DNA of 64,000 bases. It comes from Hansfordia pulvinata. Its lineage: Eukaryota > Ascomycota > Sordariomycetes > Xylariales. The notes under the pieces are model-generated. The model was not told the DNA's origin and ran no database searches. It was given only the letters and a program-made list of their open reading frames with translations. The DNA lies in assembly GCA_006538405.1 (NCBI GenBank), contig BJKQ01000031.1, forward strand, positions 62,001 to 126,000, given 5' to 3'. The first letter of the stretch is position 1; every line of letters starts with the position of its first letter. Positions 11,988 through 22,470 of this stretch are shown one piece after another. The translations under genes and the position numbers were made by a program.

Positions 11988-13664
11988 ATTCCGCGCGTCT
12001 CGGCAAGGTGAGCAAACGTCCGCCCACGCGGCAGTCTACAGCGAACACGAGATCTGCAGCCACCTGCAGCCGAAAGCTAGCGCGTGACATTAATAGCGAA
12101 AAGCAGCCCTTGGGCGGCGTCTGCGCTTGTTACTGTTAGAACGGCCCGTCGATTTCTCGTGTTTCCACCGGGCGGTCGCTGCTCTGATCGCCGCTGCCGC
12201 TCCTGCCGATGCTGACGAAGATGGCGCTGAGAAGCTCGGGAGAAAGCACGTCTCGAGCCTATGCCCCTGGCCTAATGCCTCGAGGCCATGCCCTCGCCCA
12301 GTAGGCTCAGGAACGTCGGGCTGGCCAGTAAAAGGAGGAGGCCAAGATAAAGACGAGGAGGAAAGGGAGGACAAAGACATGGCGGGCGTGCCTCCTTCGG
12401 CCTCTCGATTGGGGAGGCCGACAGCTCTGGGGACGAGACGATGAGCGAGGTGTTGGACGACCTTGTCTCCTTAGTCAGGAAGATTACCAAACATGAATCA
12501 CACCATAACTGGCGTTGCCATGTCTATATCTCTGCTTCTTCTATATGATACGCACGTGTACACTCTGTTTTACGGGTTCGCCTGGCACTAGGTGGCAGCT
12601 TGGACGGCTTCGCTTCTTGTCTACAGGATCCCCGGCAGGTCGGGCTTATCAAGGTGTACATTACTCCAGGCCCAGCAAGCGAAAACAGACGAATCCAGCA
12701 GCGCAAGAGGCCTTCAACCCTGTGAGCGCCTGGCGACTTTGGATCCTCGCCACAATTACTCTACTCTTCTATTCTCAGTCCCACCGAGCCTCGCCCACGA
12801 CTGCCGGCGGCTTGCCAGCCGCCACGCCCTCGCGCTTAACGACATGACGTCAACTATAAACCTCTCCTCCCCGAACCGTGACCCGGGCATGATGCTCAGG
12901 CGCCCATTACAACCTGGCACAGGATCGCTGGGGCCGCCGAGGCGCCCAACGAGAACCATGCAGTCCCAACTCAACAAGTGATGTCTCTAAATGACTGTCT
13001 TTCTGGCCTGTCTCGAAGCTGGAATCTTCTCGGTATTCGCAGTGGGCCCGGACAAGTAAGTATACGTGCACTCTGCGTGCTATACAGTGGCTTGAGAGCT
13101 GACTCGGCTGTAAGGGGAGAGGTGTGAGAGAACACTCGCTGAGGAAAGGTCTTGGACAGCAAACCTCCCGCTCTCTACGAGTACCTACACACTTAGCCTA
13201 CCTACCGAATGAGCCCTCGTCTCGCCTAATGGAGACTTCAGTGGTACGCATGTATCTTGGTCACTTGATCTTGCGGCCAGCTCTTTGATCTGTTTTGCAG
13301 TCACACAACTTTTGCTTCATGTTGAGTTACCTAGGACGCCCGGCCGAACGTACGCTACCAGGCCCTCTCTTCCATTTGCCATGGTCGAAGCCGCGCGGAC
13401 ACCTTCAGCATTCCCAACTTGATTAATAGAGAATTACAGCCACGGCATGTTCACAGACCGCATTCTTCGAATGCCACAGCTCTTTGTCTGGGTCGATATC
13501 CTCGAGAGTCGACACCAATTATGCAGCTACCCGATCTAAGTTCACGCAAGTTGCGTATCTTGAGGGCCATCGAGGCTGTTTTGCAGGATTCCGTAGAAAG
13601 ATCCGCACCTTGCCGGATGGCGAGCGCGGCCTTGTGCATTATAGACTCCAGAGAGCGAATCTAC
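11988..13664. other. GC-rich stretch, decayed fragments only
   Basis: A plus-strand frame around 12409-12510 reads GDETMSEVLDDLVSLVRKIT before running into stops, and scattered pieces further on (about 12920-13050) read like protein in the same frame. They suggest a dead coding region. No start, splice sites or domain can be defined. Confidence 0.35.
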
Positions 13665-13868
13665 GAGAATGCCAGGGACGAAGAGGTAGAGCCCGCCAGT
13701 CGATGCCTCGTGAACCGAGTATCGCACAGGCGAGAATGCCAGAGACGAAGAGGTAGAGCCCGCCAGTCGATGCCTCGTGGAAACGAGTATCGCACAGGCG
13801 AGAATGTCAAAGATGAGAGGAGGTAGAACTCGCCACTCGATGCCTCGTGAACCGAGTACCGCACAGGC
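13665..13868. repeat. Three-copy 67-69 bp tandem repeat
   Basis: Direct tandem copies start at 13665, 13732 and 13800 with GAGAATGYCA, share CGATGCCTCGTG in the middle and end with CGCACAGGC. Copies 1 and 2 differ by a few substitutions and one insertion; copy 3 is more diverged. The unit length is not a multiple of three across copies, so protein repeats are not maintained. This is a minisatellite. Confidence 0.9.
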
Positions 13869-14158
13869 GAGATCGCGAAGCTTCAGGGAATTCGGTAGCT
13901 GCAGCTTCAAGATGCCTTATCGCGACATGCCGGGCCGAATCAATTGCAAATGAGCTTCTCCCGCAGCGTAGGCGGCAAGCTTGGTACTCCCAGACTCATT
14001 GAGGTGCGTGTCTGAAGGTTCCTGGCCAAGATTTGATGCTAAATAGCACCTTCAGACACGCAGCGCAACAAGATGTGAAAGCAACAGGGCTTGAGAGAAG
14101 CGCGCTTGCAAGTTGGAATCGGCAGTCTCGGACACGTAACGAAGAAGGTAAGGGCAAA

Positions 14159-14181
14159 AGAGAGAGAGAGAGAGAGAGAGA
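14159..14181. repeat. (AG)n microsatellite
   Basis: Eleven uninterrupted AG dinucleotides plus an A. Confidence 0.95.
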
Positions 14182-14400
14182 CGGACTGGGGAAGAGCAGA
14201 GCGCTTCTGAGGGTATATGAAGTACCGGCACGAAGCAACATGTCTTTGTTATTCCCTCGTCAATCCAAGGATCAAGTGCAATGAGACCTATCATACGGGC
14301 TAAGAACCTGAGCGGTTTGAGATAGGATGCGGTGGCTGCTGACTGCCCCGGAATATCGGCGATGGCTACCTTGTAGGACAGCTCATTCCAACCCCCATGA

Positions 14401-15393
14401 TCAGCAACCATCAATGAAAAGATTGTACCAGAAGCTGCGATCATGACGAGAGTGACGGATCCGGGCGGCGAGGGTAACATGTTGATTCCAAAGATCCACC
14501 AGAAATCTAGTTCCCTCTCGGTCTTCATCGATGAAAGCAGCCTCTATCAGGCCTTGTTGCCTTTCGAGGAGGTCTTGCTTAGTGGGTGTTTGGGTGAAAA
14601 AGGGTTTAAAGCCGCCCAAGACTGCGCGCAACTCGTCATCGCCTTCGTCAGCTTCGTCAGCTTCCTCCATCTCTTCGGCCTCCCCGGTCCGTTCAGCGCC
14701 TCCCTGGTTGTCCGTGAAGTCAAACGGACGGTCTTGACCGGTCACCAAAGGGCAATCTTGGTGCCAGTGCGATCCGTTGCAATACTCGCACCTCGAAGGG
14801 GGCTCTTCGTTCAAGGCACGGCTGGCAGCTAAGCGGAGCCGTTTCTGGTCCGACTTGCGCTGTCGCTGTCGAGCACGGCGCTCGCGCTCTGCGGCGGTGG
14901 TGCAGGGCGGCTGTGGCGGTCGGCATGACTTGGTCTGAGGGCTGTCACTGGCACGGGGCCCGGCTCGACGATCAGTTTGTGTGGAGCCCGTGGTGGCGTT
15001 CCGGATGGTGTTGGCCTCACGCGGTCGTGAGCTGGCGGGCGCAGGGCGAGTCGCTTGCTGTTGGCTTCTGGTACGACCAGTGCTTCGTGTAGGGGCGGCC
15101 TGTTGCTGCTGAACGTGCGCCGGACGTCTGGTTCTGAGAGGAGGCTCGACAGAGTGCGGGGATGGGGTGTACTGCTGAAACTGGAACGGGGAATTCTGGA
15201 TCAACACCTGGGACTGTGGGCCGTACTGAGGAGCAGCAACCTGCTGATAGCCCTGGACGTAGACAGGCTGGGGAGGGATGTGCATTGGGAAGATCAAGGT
15301 GGCTGCGGCGTTGGGCAGGGAGTCCCGGCCGCCGCGAAGAGAGGATTGAACCATGGCAGCAGTCCTGAGCCAGAAGCCCGGTGGATGGATCAT
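14401..15393 (-). CDS. Zinc-knuckle protein with Q/P-rich N-terminus, 330 aa
   Basis: No named family recognised. From the ATG at 15393 (a second candidate is 15354) the 330-aa product has an N-terminal Pro/Gln/Tyr-rich segment (residues ~35-80), a long basic, low-complexity Arg/Gln/Ser/Thr linker (~85-195), one zinc knuckle CEYCNGSHWHQDC at 202-214 (C-X2-C-X3-H-X4-C, one residue shorter than the classic Gag spacing), an acidic EE/DE cluster (~238-255), and a helical C-terminus ending WYNLFIDGC. The frame remains open upstream to 15696 but only through a GTG. Known CCHC knuckles bind RNA or single-stranded DNA, so a nucleic-acid-binding or retroelement Gag-derived protein is possible; no pol genes lie next to it. 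It is divergently placed against the membrane-protein gene at 16796, about 1.4 kb away. Confidence 0.5.
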   Translation of the reverse strand: MIHPPGFWLRTAAMVQSSLRGGRDSLPNAAATLIFPMHIPPQPVYVQGYQQVAAPQYGPQSQVLIQNSPFQFQQYTPSPHSVEPPLRTRRPAHVQQQQAAPTRSTGRTRSQQQATRPAPASSRPREANTIRNATTGSTQTDRRAGPRASDSPQTKSCRPPQPPCTTAAERERRARQRQRKSDQKRLRLAASRALNEEPPSRCEYCNGSHWHQDCPLVTGQDRPFDFTDNQGGAERTGEAEEMEEADEADEGDDELRAVLGGFKPFFTQTPTKQDLLERQQGLIEAAFIDEDREGTRFLVDLWNQHVTLAARIRHSRHDRSFWYNLFIDGC

Positions 15394-16795
15394 GAAGCCA
15401 AGTCTGAAGCGAAGAAAGGTGAGCCCCAAAGTTGATAGATACGAAAGAGGCTTTTCCAGAGAAAAGAAGCGGAAGCGCGGGGGGCACTCATCAACAAGAC
15501 GAGTCACAAAGGGTATCCTTGAAGAAGGACGACGCACAGCCTGACCAGACACATGGCAGTGTTCAGTGCGCCTGCGCGCCGGCAACCCCGTCCCCCCGAC
15601 CTGCAAACAGCAAAGCTGGTCTGACTCGTCACAGTCCGGGCACGCACGCAGCGTTCCGAGACGAGACGGGAGGGAAAGACGGTAGACCCCTGTCACTCCC
15701 GGACCGCAACCGGGCGATCCCAGTCAACATGTCGTCGTTTGTTCTATACTGGCAGCCCGCCGTGCCTGGTTTCCTCTCGTGTATTCATTCGGCCAGCTAC
15801 AAGGGCGGGCTGAAAGCCCTGAAGGTCAGCCCCGAAACCCTGATGATCAGCCATCCACTTGGACTGGGTGGGCGGGCTTGGGGGCCTTTGACTTCAGTGC
15901 CAGCTGTGAGTCTGGCCTGGCCTTTTGAGGCATCTGGGCTGAGCTGCAAGGAATCCGGTTCTCTGCTTCGTGGCCGACCGGACGGACAGGCGGGCCACGA
16001 ACAGCCGGGTGTCGATCGACTGGGTCGGATGATGCCCGAACACCAATCTGCATCGGAGAGTGGCGGTGGAAGCTGTGACCTGACCTACTGATGCGTAATG
16101 TTTGTTGTCGACAGGAAGATCTCGGCACGTCGCGTTTGCACGACGACAACCTCGGACCCTCTTGGCCGCGACCTTTGCCCGTTCTACACAGAGATGTGAT
16201 GAGTACGTGTGAGGGGGGTGAAGCTGGCGCTGGGCTCTTACCTGTTGGACGTGTGACGAGCGGGAAAGCAGCAGTCTTCCATCGCTCTTCTCCGAATGTC
16301 TCACTGTCAAGACCTTGTCCGGACGTACCAGGGAACACTGCATGGGTCAGCCTGATGATGAAAGCGCCAGGGCTGGAGAGAAAGAGGGGCGTGGAGATTC
16401 AGATACGGCGCTCGGCGCCCGGCACGCGGCAGTCGACCGACAACTGAAGGAGCGTAATTCCCCAGAGCCCGTTTGACAATCAGGGCAAGCTGGCGAGTGA
16501 CGTAAACGAAGCTGCATGGCCCAGGCCTGTCAATGGCGCACTGGAGTCGTCGAATTGTCGACGAGCCACACCAGAGCCAGTCGGTCCTGTCTATGAGAAA
16601 AGGAGACGGGTGGGTATGAAGGAATTCCCCGTTGATTCCCTTTCACCCTCGCCGGTCTCTTGCCCCTTGTCTTGCTACTGACCTTACCCCTTGGCATACC
16701 ACTTGGCTCACCATCTGTCTTGCCACTTGCCCACTTGGCCTCGACGACTCTCGCTTGTGTTCTATGCCATATTTTCAGATCGCACCTTGACCAGC
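15394..16795. other. Intergenic region between divergent genes
   Basis: Long overlapping frames exist on both strands (15432-16091 plus; 16343-15847 minus) but they contradict each other, lack domains and look like GC-rich shadows. The region would hold both promoters. A GTG-initiated extension of the minus gene also reaches 15696. Confidence 0.4.
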
Positions 16796-18307
16796 ATGCG
16801 TAGGTCGCGATTCGGTTTCCATCCCGATAGTGTGCTGCACTCGCGACGCTTCTCCAACGACAGCGAACCTGAGAACGACACACCAGACACTGCCACCACG
16901 AGAGAGTCAGACCATCGCCAGCGAGAGTCCCCGGCGAGCCAAGACCCAGCGACAGGATCACAACCAGTGACGGGGCTGGATAGGTTCAGCGGGGCTCTCA
17001 TTCAGCGTGTCGTGCCATCAGCGCCGACCAATGTTCGAGATACGTCCCAGTATTCATCTCGGAGACATCAGAGTCATGGACGTGAACAAGACACCTCGAA
17101 AACGTTGCAAGGACCTCACTGGGTCCCCGAACCCGAACAACCCTCTGTCAAGGTATCGCCCTCACAGGTAATCAACATCCACGTTTATGACAATCCGGCT
17201 GGCGGAGGGCGGGCCGAGGGTCAGGATAGACGACCAAGCGAGAGCCAGGAGAGGCAACCGAGCAAGAGCCAGGCTGACAGCCGGTGGACACGGATTTCTT
17301 TTAGATGGCTCTGCTGCTGGATGTTCCTGGGCCTGACACTTGGGGCGTTGCTGCTGAGTATGCTCGTCACGACCTCGCGCAGCTGGGCCGACCTGGAGCT
17401 GGAGCCGGCGGCGGACCATAACCTGGCTCAGTCAGGCGCGTGGAAGCCGCTGGTCTCGACTCGTGACGAGCTTCATGGCGTTATAGAGAGGGCCGATGAC
17501 GCTATACAGATGCTGACGGAGACAAGGCAACGGTCAGCACAAGAGCCACCAAACGTCAGCAGCCCGGACACCCAGACCCGCGACGCATGGCAACAACCGC
17601 TACGTGTGTTGGCCCAATACGACGCACAAATCCCGGAAGCCCTCGCACTCTTACAGGCCGTGAAGGAGCTGGCTTGGACGATGAGCGTCGATTTAGACCC
17701 GGTTGGGACCAATCTCTCGGTGCACCGGAAGAGCCTTCGACAGCAAACGGCTAATATGAAGCACATCAGCTCGACAGCTTCGTCGTCGATAACTTACAAC
17801 ATCATGTTCACATTGGCAAGATCTCTGCACCTGCAGGGCGTCTTGTTTCCTGAGCACCCTTGTTCTTGGCTACCAACTTGGAAGAGAGAAAGCCAGAAGC
17901 AGTGGGCCTTTGTTCAGGAGCTGGAGGTATTAGTGGAAGGTCTGAGAGGCCGACAAGTCCAAGTCAATGCCAAGGCGGACCGGTTGTGCGGATCGATTGA
18001 TAGGCGAGCGGAGTATGTACAGCTTCAAGGAGTCGAGCACTGTCCGGCGGGCGGGGGCTCGGGAGAGCTGGTGAATCGGCTAGGTACGGCCAAGGCAGAT
18101 ATCAGCTCTCTCGTTTGGTTTTGTCGTTACGGACATGAGAAGAAGAAGGGTCGTCGCGGGTATGATGTGACTGGCGGAATCAACAGGTTAGACTCGTGGG
18201 TAGTGCGGCCTTTCAGGGACGAGCTGGTCAAGTTCAACCAAGACGTGGCAGCGGTGAAGCAGAGACAGCGTGATAAGGGTGGGAGGTGCGCAGAGAGAGA
18301 GATGTAA
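16796..18307 (+). CDS. Predicted single-pass membrane protein, 503 aa
   Basis: Family unknown. The first in-frame ATG is 16796; the open frame extends upstream to 16691 only via TTG. Residues 1-165 are hydrophilic, Ser/Arg/Gln-rich and probably disordered. A single strong transmembrane helix covers about residues 171-193 (WLCCWMFLGLTLGALLLSML), preceded by basic residues (SRWTRISFR). That favours a cytosolic N-terminus and an extracytosolic or lumenal C-terminus of about 310 residues. The C-terminal part is largely helical with paired cysteines (PEHPCSW, DRLCGS, VEHCPAG, LVWFCRYG). The C-terminus is basic (EKKKGRRG, KQRQRDKGGR). There is no intron. The overall design (disordered tail, one membrane helix, helical ectodomain) resembles the 508-aa protein at 27.8 kb only in general terms. 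Confidence 0.6.
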   Translation: MRRSRFGFHPDSVLHSRRFSNDSEPENDTPDTATTRESDHRQRESPASQDPATGSQPVTGLDRFSGALIQRVVPSAPTNVRDTSQYSSRRHQSHGREQDTSKTLQGPHWVPEPEQPSVKVSPSQVINIHVYDNPAGGGRAEGQDRRPSESQERQPSKSQADSRWTRISFRWLCCWMFLGLTLGALLLSMLVTTSRSWADLELEPAADHNLAQSGAWKPLVSTRDELHGVIERADDAIQMLTETRQRSAQEPPNVSSPDTQTRDAWQQPLRVLAQYDAQIPEALALLQAVKELAWTMSVDLDPVGTNLSVHRKSLRQQTANMKHISSTASSSITYNIMFTLARSLHLQGVLFPEHPCSWLPTWKRESQKQWAFVQELEVLVEGLRGRQVQVNAKADRLCGSIDRRAEYVQLQGVEHCPAGGGSGELVNRLGTAKADISSLVWFCRYGHEKKKGRRGYDVTGGINRLDSWVVRPFRDELVKFNQDVAAVKQRQRDKGGRCAEREM

Positions 18308-19632
18308 AGACAGTTGATTGCCTGTTTTCGCTGGGGTTACTGGGTCTCGTGAATCAGCGGGTCGTCAATAAGCGGGTCGTGGACAAGCCGGTCGCGAACA
18401 ATGCGGGTGCCGATGGGGACGGGGGTTAGGCACACATGCAATACTGCCTCTTGCTCTCTCTCGCTTCTCTAGGCACAGTCTGACGATGCGGTCTCTCTAC
18501 CCGTTCACCTGTACTCTCTCCTGTCCATCTCTGGTTTGAATTGGTGAATGGGGACGACCGGCATCCCCCGTTTGCAAGGGCGGCATGCTACAGTGGTAAT
18601 CCGCTCAGTCGGCGACTGACCGCGTTCGGACGGCGCTGCAGCGACCCTGTACGAGATACCGTCGGCTCTAGACGGTAGCTGAGGCCGTCGACGCGTGGCC
18701 ACTGAGTATCGGCCACGGGGCGAGTAGTAGGATAGCAATGAGGATGGGAGCAGATGTGGTATTAATGTTGTAGAGAGGAGGATCTCCCGGACGGACTCCC
18801 GGTCGGCCAGTTTGACGCGGACATCCCGGCCAATCAGGCTAGCATTCGCCAGTGTGAAGGCGCTGCCAGTACTACTGCTGATGATGATTCGGATGATGTT
18901 GATGAACTGATGAACTTGATCATGATGGCCTCAGGCGGCGATGACTTGGAATTTGTATCAAGGAATTGGTAGGTAGGGATTGATAGCCGAGTGCTTGCGA
19001 TCGACAGCACTGCTTGCCCCGTGCAGGCGAAATCACCAATGGGCAAGTATCGTGACAGTCGGAGAATGGGGGAGAAAAGTGGTTGCTAAAAGCTAGCTGC
19101 GACCGGAGAACTACCCGAGACGGTCGATTTCTGCACTGGCACGACTGGGTCGTGGCTGCCCACCCACAAGACAGCGCAGGTTTGCCAAGCGGGATGCTTA
19201 GGTAGGTACCTAAGTATCGAGGTACTTCCATCCAGTACATGTACCTAGGCGAGCACGACCGCACCTTCCAACACTCGGGATTTGGGAAACAATTTTCTAA
19301 AAATTGGAACACTCCTCCGAAATTGGTATACATGGCTCGACACGAATATCAACCACCTGTGATTAGGGGAGGGGCTCAAGACGGCTTCAAATAGTGTTAA
19401 GTTCGGTAATCAAGGAAGAAGACGATCGACGAGGGAAGAGCTCGTGGCGCGCAGCCGGGCGTGTGAGGGCGGCACGGCGGCTGTGAGAGCTTGGCTCGTG
19501 CGCAGAAGGGTCTTTGCGAGCTTCCGCGCCCGTGGCCGCTGGCTTGCTTCACGCACACCTTTCACTCCTCTCTCACAGTCGTCTCTTCCCCGTGCCACAG
19601 GCTTGCGCATAGAACCAGGAGATGAACTTGCT
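18308..19632. other. Intergenic, no gene seen
   Basis: Short contradictory frames only. Contains a near-palindromic TAGG/CCTA motif cluster around 19197-19250 (GGTAGGTACC) of the kind scattered through this genome. No gene recognised. Confidence 0.5.
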
Positions 19633-20800
19633 TTATTGTTTCTCGGTCATGTTCCACTCGTGGAGACATAGGATGTAATCAACAAGGTCAGGTACAGCGC
19701 CCGGCCCGCCCTTTGGATCACGTGGCATTCCATCTTGCTGGTCAATCGCCTCAATCCAACGTACTAAGCCCTCGGTTTTGAGACCACCGGCAACCAGCTG
19801 TCTCACTAATTCGCGCTGTTCCTTTGTCCGCCGGCGTAGCTCTTCAACAGCTTCAGCCTGCGACACTTTGCTCAACTGCCTCTGAGATCTGGCTTCTTCC
19901 CTCATTTCTTCAATCGTGCGGGCCATTTGGCGCAACTCTTCCTCCATTTTCCTGGCTTCTTGCTCAAGTTCCTCCTTTTCTCCTTTCAATCTTGCCATGT
20001 GTCTCAGGAGCTGCGTGTTCTTTTGATGATAGCCGTGCAGCTCTCGTGACATCTCCCTGGTCATCTTGGTCAACTCATCACACTCTTCGCGGGTCTGGGC
20101 AAGCTGTCCCGGGTGGGCTTGTCTCGGCCCCCCGCGGCGCTTCCCGCCTCGCCCCCCGGGCCACTTTGCTATGCCGGTGTTAGTGACTGGCGATCAAGGC
20201 GAAGTCCTTGCGTGCCGGGGCCTTTCTTACTTGTCTTTGCTCCTGTATTGCTAGCTCTTCCCATAAGGACCTCCTCGGTCTGGGGTCGCTGTCTGGTGCA
20301 TAGGCGAGGGTTGGCTCACCGTCCTCTGGCTCTTGCAGTCGAGCCTCTTCCTTATCCGCGCTAAGGGCAGAGGTGTCTCGGTTTGCTGAATGCCTTGTGC
20401 GGGCAGGTAGCCCTTGTTGAGAGCTCGATTGTAACGGAAGATCGGATAGGCCCTGGAACCTGACAAAGAAGCAGTGGCCTCTCAGGCGATGGCATTCTGG
20501 GTCTGTTTTGGTGTCCAGCTTGGCGAGATCGAGAGAACTTACAGCCTCTGCTATAAGCCGCAGTGTCGTCGGTGTCATGGCCCACGCTGAGCTATCTGTA
20601 GGCGCCTGAGTGAAGCGCTGTGTCACCTCTCGCGGTACGAGGTGATAGAACGGCGATGCTGCCAGGTCCGGGTTTGAAGGGATGAAGAGTGTCATCTTTA
20701 GGCCCGCGTCGATTTGTGGGCGAATGTCATGAAGTGATGAAAGGAGCGTTTCGTGCAAAGACAGGGACCGATTGGCGTTTTCGGGAACATGGTCGCCCAT
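19633..20800 (-). CDS. Two-exon coiled-coil protein, 366 aa
   Basis: Exon 1 is 20800-20231 (ATG at 20800); exon 2 is 20163-19633. The intron 20230-20164 (67 nt) has donor GTAAGA and branch point CACTAAC (its TAA ends the unspliced frame). Frame is kept only if the acceptor is CAAAG at 20164; the CATAG five bases earlier would give a stop. The spliced length (1101 nt) is divisible by three. Exon 1 encodes a compact region (residues 1-110, with HLVPREVTQRF and RGHCFFVRFQGLSDLP) and a polar linker. Exon 2 encodes a basic Gly/Arg stretch (WPGGRGGKRRGG), then a long Glu/Arg/Gln coiled coil (roughly residues 230-315) and a short globular end. Function unknown; a homo-oligomeric structural or scaffold role is possible for such proteins. 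Confidence 0.6.
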
Positions 20801-21374
20801 GTTGCCGAGGAGAGCCCACTGGAAAGCTTTGCAACCATGGCAGCACTACCCAGGGGGTCAGTGCCGTGGTTGTTCAATTGCTACTTATATTATCGACGTG
20901 CACCGCCAAAACGCATCTTCGCGAAGTCACCGCCAGCAGGACCAAGTCCTTCTCGTGCTAAACCAATCGGTGGTGTCGCGCGACAGGGCAGTATATAGAA
21001 ACGCCTGGTATGACTGTCTCTGCGTCCGGAAGAAAGCAACACGGAGTGTCCGCAACAAAGGGCGATAGTGGCATAAGTGGCTGGCAAGCCATCGCGCCTG
21101 AAACAGGGCTTTTGAACAGCGCGTATGACCTCATAAGTCGTAAGTGAAGCGACCGGGCAGCCAAGCCATCGCAATGCAGACCTCAACATATGCCTCACCC
21201 CTTTGACTGATCCCGGGAAGTCGGCATCAATGGGCGCTGACAGCCCTGGCTGAATGAGTGCCAAGATGCTCACACATCTCCGGGATCAAGGTGTAACACC
21301 TGACCCCTCAGCCATATAATGTAGCTCACGTCTTCTTCATCTGCTCCCGAGGAAACACATCAGAGCAGCCTTCA
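20801..21374. other. Intergenic, no gene seen
   Basis: Overlapping shadows on both strands (for example 21273-20890 minus) without domains. Likely holds the promoters of the divergent genes at 20800 and 21375. Confidence 0.45.
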
Positions 21375-21764
21375 ATGAGAATCAAACCCCTTGCAGCTTC
21401 AAGACTCGAACCGATCCAGCCTTTGCGTCTCCCGATGCCAGCAATTACCAGGTCAATGGGACCTGCAGATGGCCCAGCGCCTGAGCAGGTCACGAAGACA
21501 TGCAAGGTGTCGAAGAGACATCACGACATGGGGATCCCGAAGGTCCCGGAGACGTCTGCAAACGTGAAAATGTAAGAGTCGACAGCCATTGATCCCTACT
21601 CTGTGCACGTGCTGGTATTGATCCCTTACCCAACGAAATACAGATCTAGGCAGTCAGTGCCACATGACACGCTGAAAGGCGCGCGCAATGAGGCCAACAG
21701 CAAGCATGAGCAGACCAACTGTTCAGTTGACGCCAGGAGCGCAAGGGCCGATATGAATGAGTAA
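21375..21764 (+). CDS. Small two-exon hypothetical protein, 105 aa
   Basis: Exon 1 is 21375-21571 and exon 2 is 21644-21764. The 72-nt intron has donor GTAAGA (21572), branch point CTTAC and acceptor ATACAG (21643). The intron sits in phase 2 and the downstream frame stays open for 40 codons to TAA at 21762-21764, which supports the splice. The product is polar and basic, rich in Lys, Arg, Ser and Asn, with no signal peptide, membrane helix or cysteine pattern (for example KRHHDMGIPKVPETSANVK, then RNEANSKHEQTNCS). An alternative start is the Met of MPAITRSMG at 21435. Function unknown. The next gene starts only 100 bp downstream, so the two might be exons of one longer transcript. Confidence 0.45.
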
Positions 21765-21864
21765 ACACGAAACATCGCTCTACTGCTTTATAGCTCCTGT
21801 CTCGGGATGAAACCTGCTAATCAGGACATTCAGACAACCTGCCACCCAGCGATTATGCCAATGG

Positions 21865-22470
21865 ATGACAGCAGCCGCACTCGATCTTGCGCTCAATCCA
21901 AGGCATACAATGTGGATTATCATGGGCCTGGCGGCGATGATGACAGTCACTGGTTATTTTCGCCTGCCACCCAGGGCCATAGGCACGCCACCTGACCTGA
22001 CAGAAGGTGCTGATGCAACTCCTCATGACGCAGCCCGCTTCTTATTACCGACGGATAGAGCTGGTCCAACCCTTAATGAAGCCCAGCTAACGGTTGGGAT
22101 GGCATTGGAGGAGTACTGCCGAGTCTGCGAAACGGTCATGGAATTCAGGCTGCTATTACCATCGCCTGGTCATGATGTCCCAGTGCCGACGTGCGAGCTT
22201 TATAGCTTCCTGGGGCTCGTCGGGAAGTATCCGCAGGTCATAAATTACGAAGATGAGGATATTGGGAGGGCACGAGGGCAGCGTCTGCGCCAGAGCAGAC
22301 TGATGGCCCAAGAGAGCGAGGGTCTCAAGGGTCGCATGCTCCGCGAGGCGATACACAGAACAGCACACTTGCTGCTGGATGACAGACTTGCCCCGGCGTA
22401 TCGAGAGAACGTCTTGGCAAAGATCCATCAGGGGAAAACGCTGAGGGACATTTGTGCTTGTAGGGGCTAG
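21865..22470 (+). CDS. Hypothetical protein with N-terminal hydrophobic segment, 201 aa
   Basis: Single open frame from ATG 21865. Residues about 15-31 (MWIIMGLAAMMTVTGYF) form a hydrophobic helix. If translation begins at Met15 this would be a signal peptide or N-terminal anchor. The remainder is a soluble, mainly helical domain with two cysteines close together (EEYCRVCETVMEF), a hydrophobic ELYSFLGLVGKYPQVINY segment, an Arg-rich helix (ARGQRLRQSRL) and C-terminal CACRG. No named family recognised. It lies head-to-tail 100 bp after the small gene at 21375 and could share a transcript with it; I see no intron joining them in frame. Confidence 0.45.
   Translation: MTAAALDLALNPRHTMWIIMGLAAMMTVTGYFRLPPRAIGTPPDLTEGADATPHDAARFLLPTDRAGPTLNEAQLTVGMALEEYCRVCETVMEFRLLLPSPGHDVPVPTCELYSFLGLVGKYPQVINYEDEDIGRARGQRLRQSRLMAQESEGLKGRMLREAIHRTAHLLLDDRLAPAYRENVLAKIHQGKTLRDICACRG

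Noticed and set aside
10711..12500. Possible LINE/Tad-type ORF1
   Set aside because: Pro/Gly-rich and cysteine-containing pieces occur in several frames, but no reverse transcriptase, endonuclease or consistent frame supports the assignment.
15432..16091. 219-codon plus-strand ORF
   Set aside because: Overlaps minus-strand frames of similar length (16343-15847) and the 5' part of the zinc-knuckle gene; no domain or natural segments.
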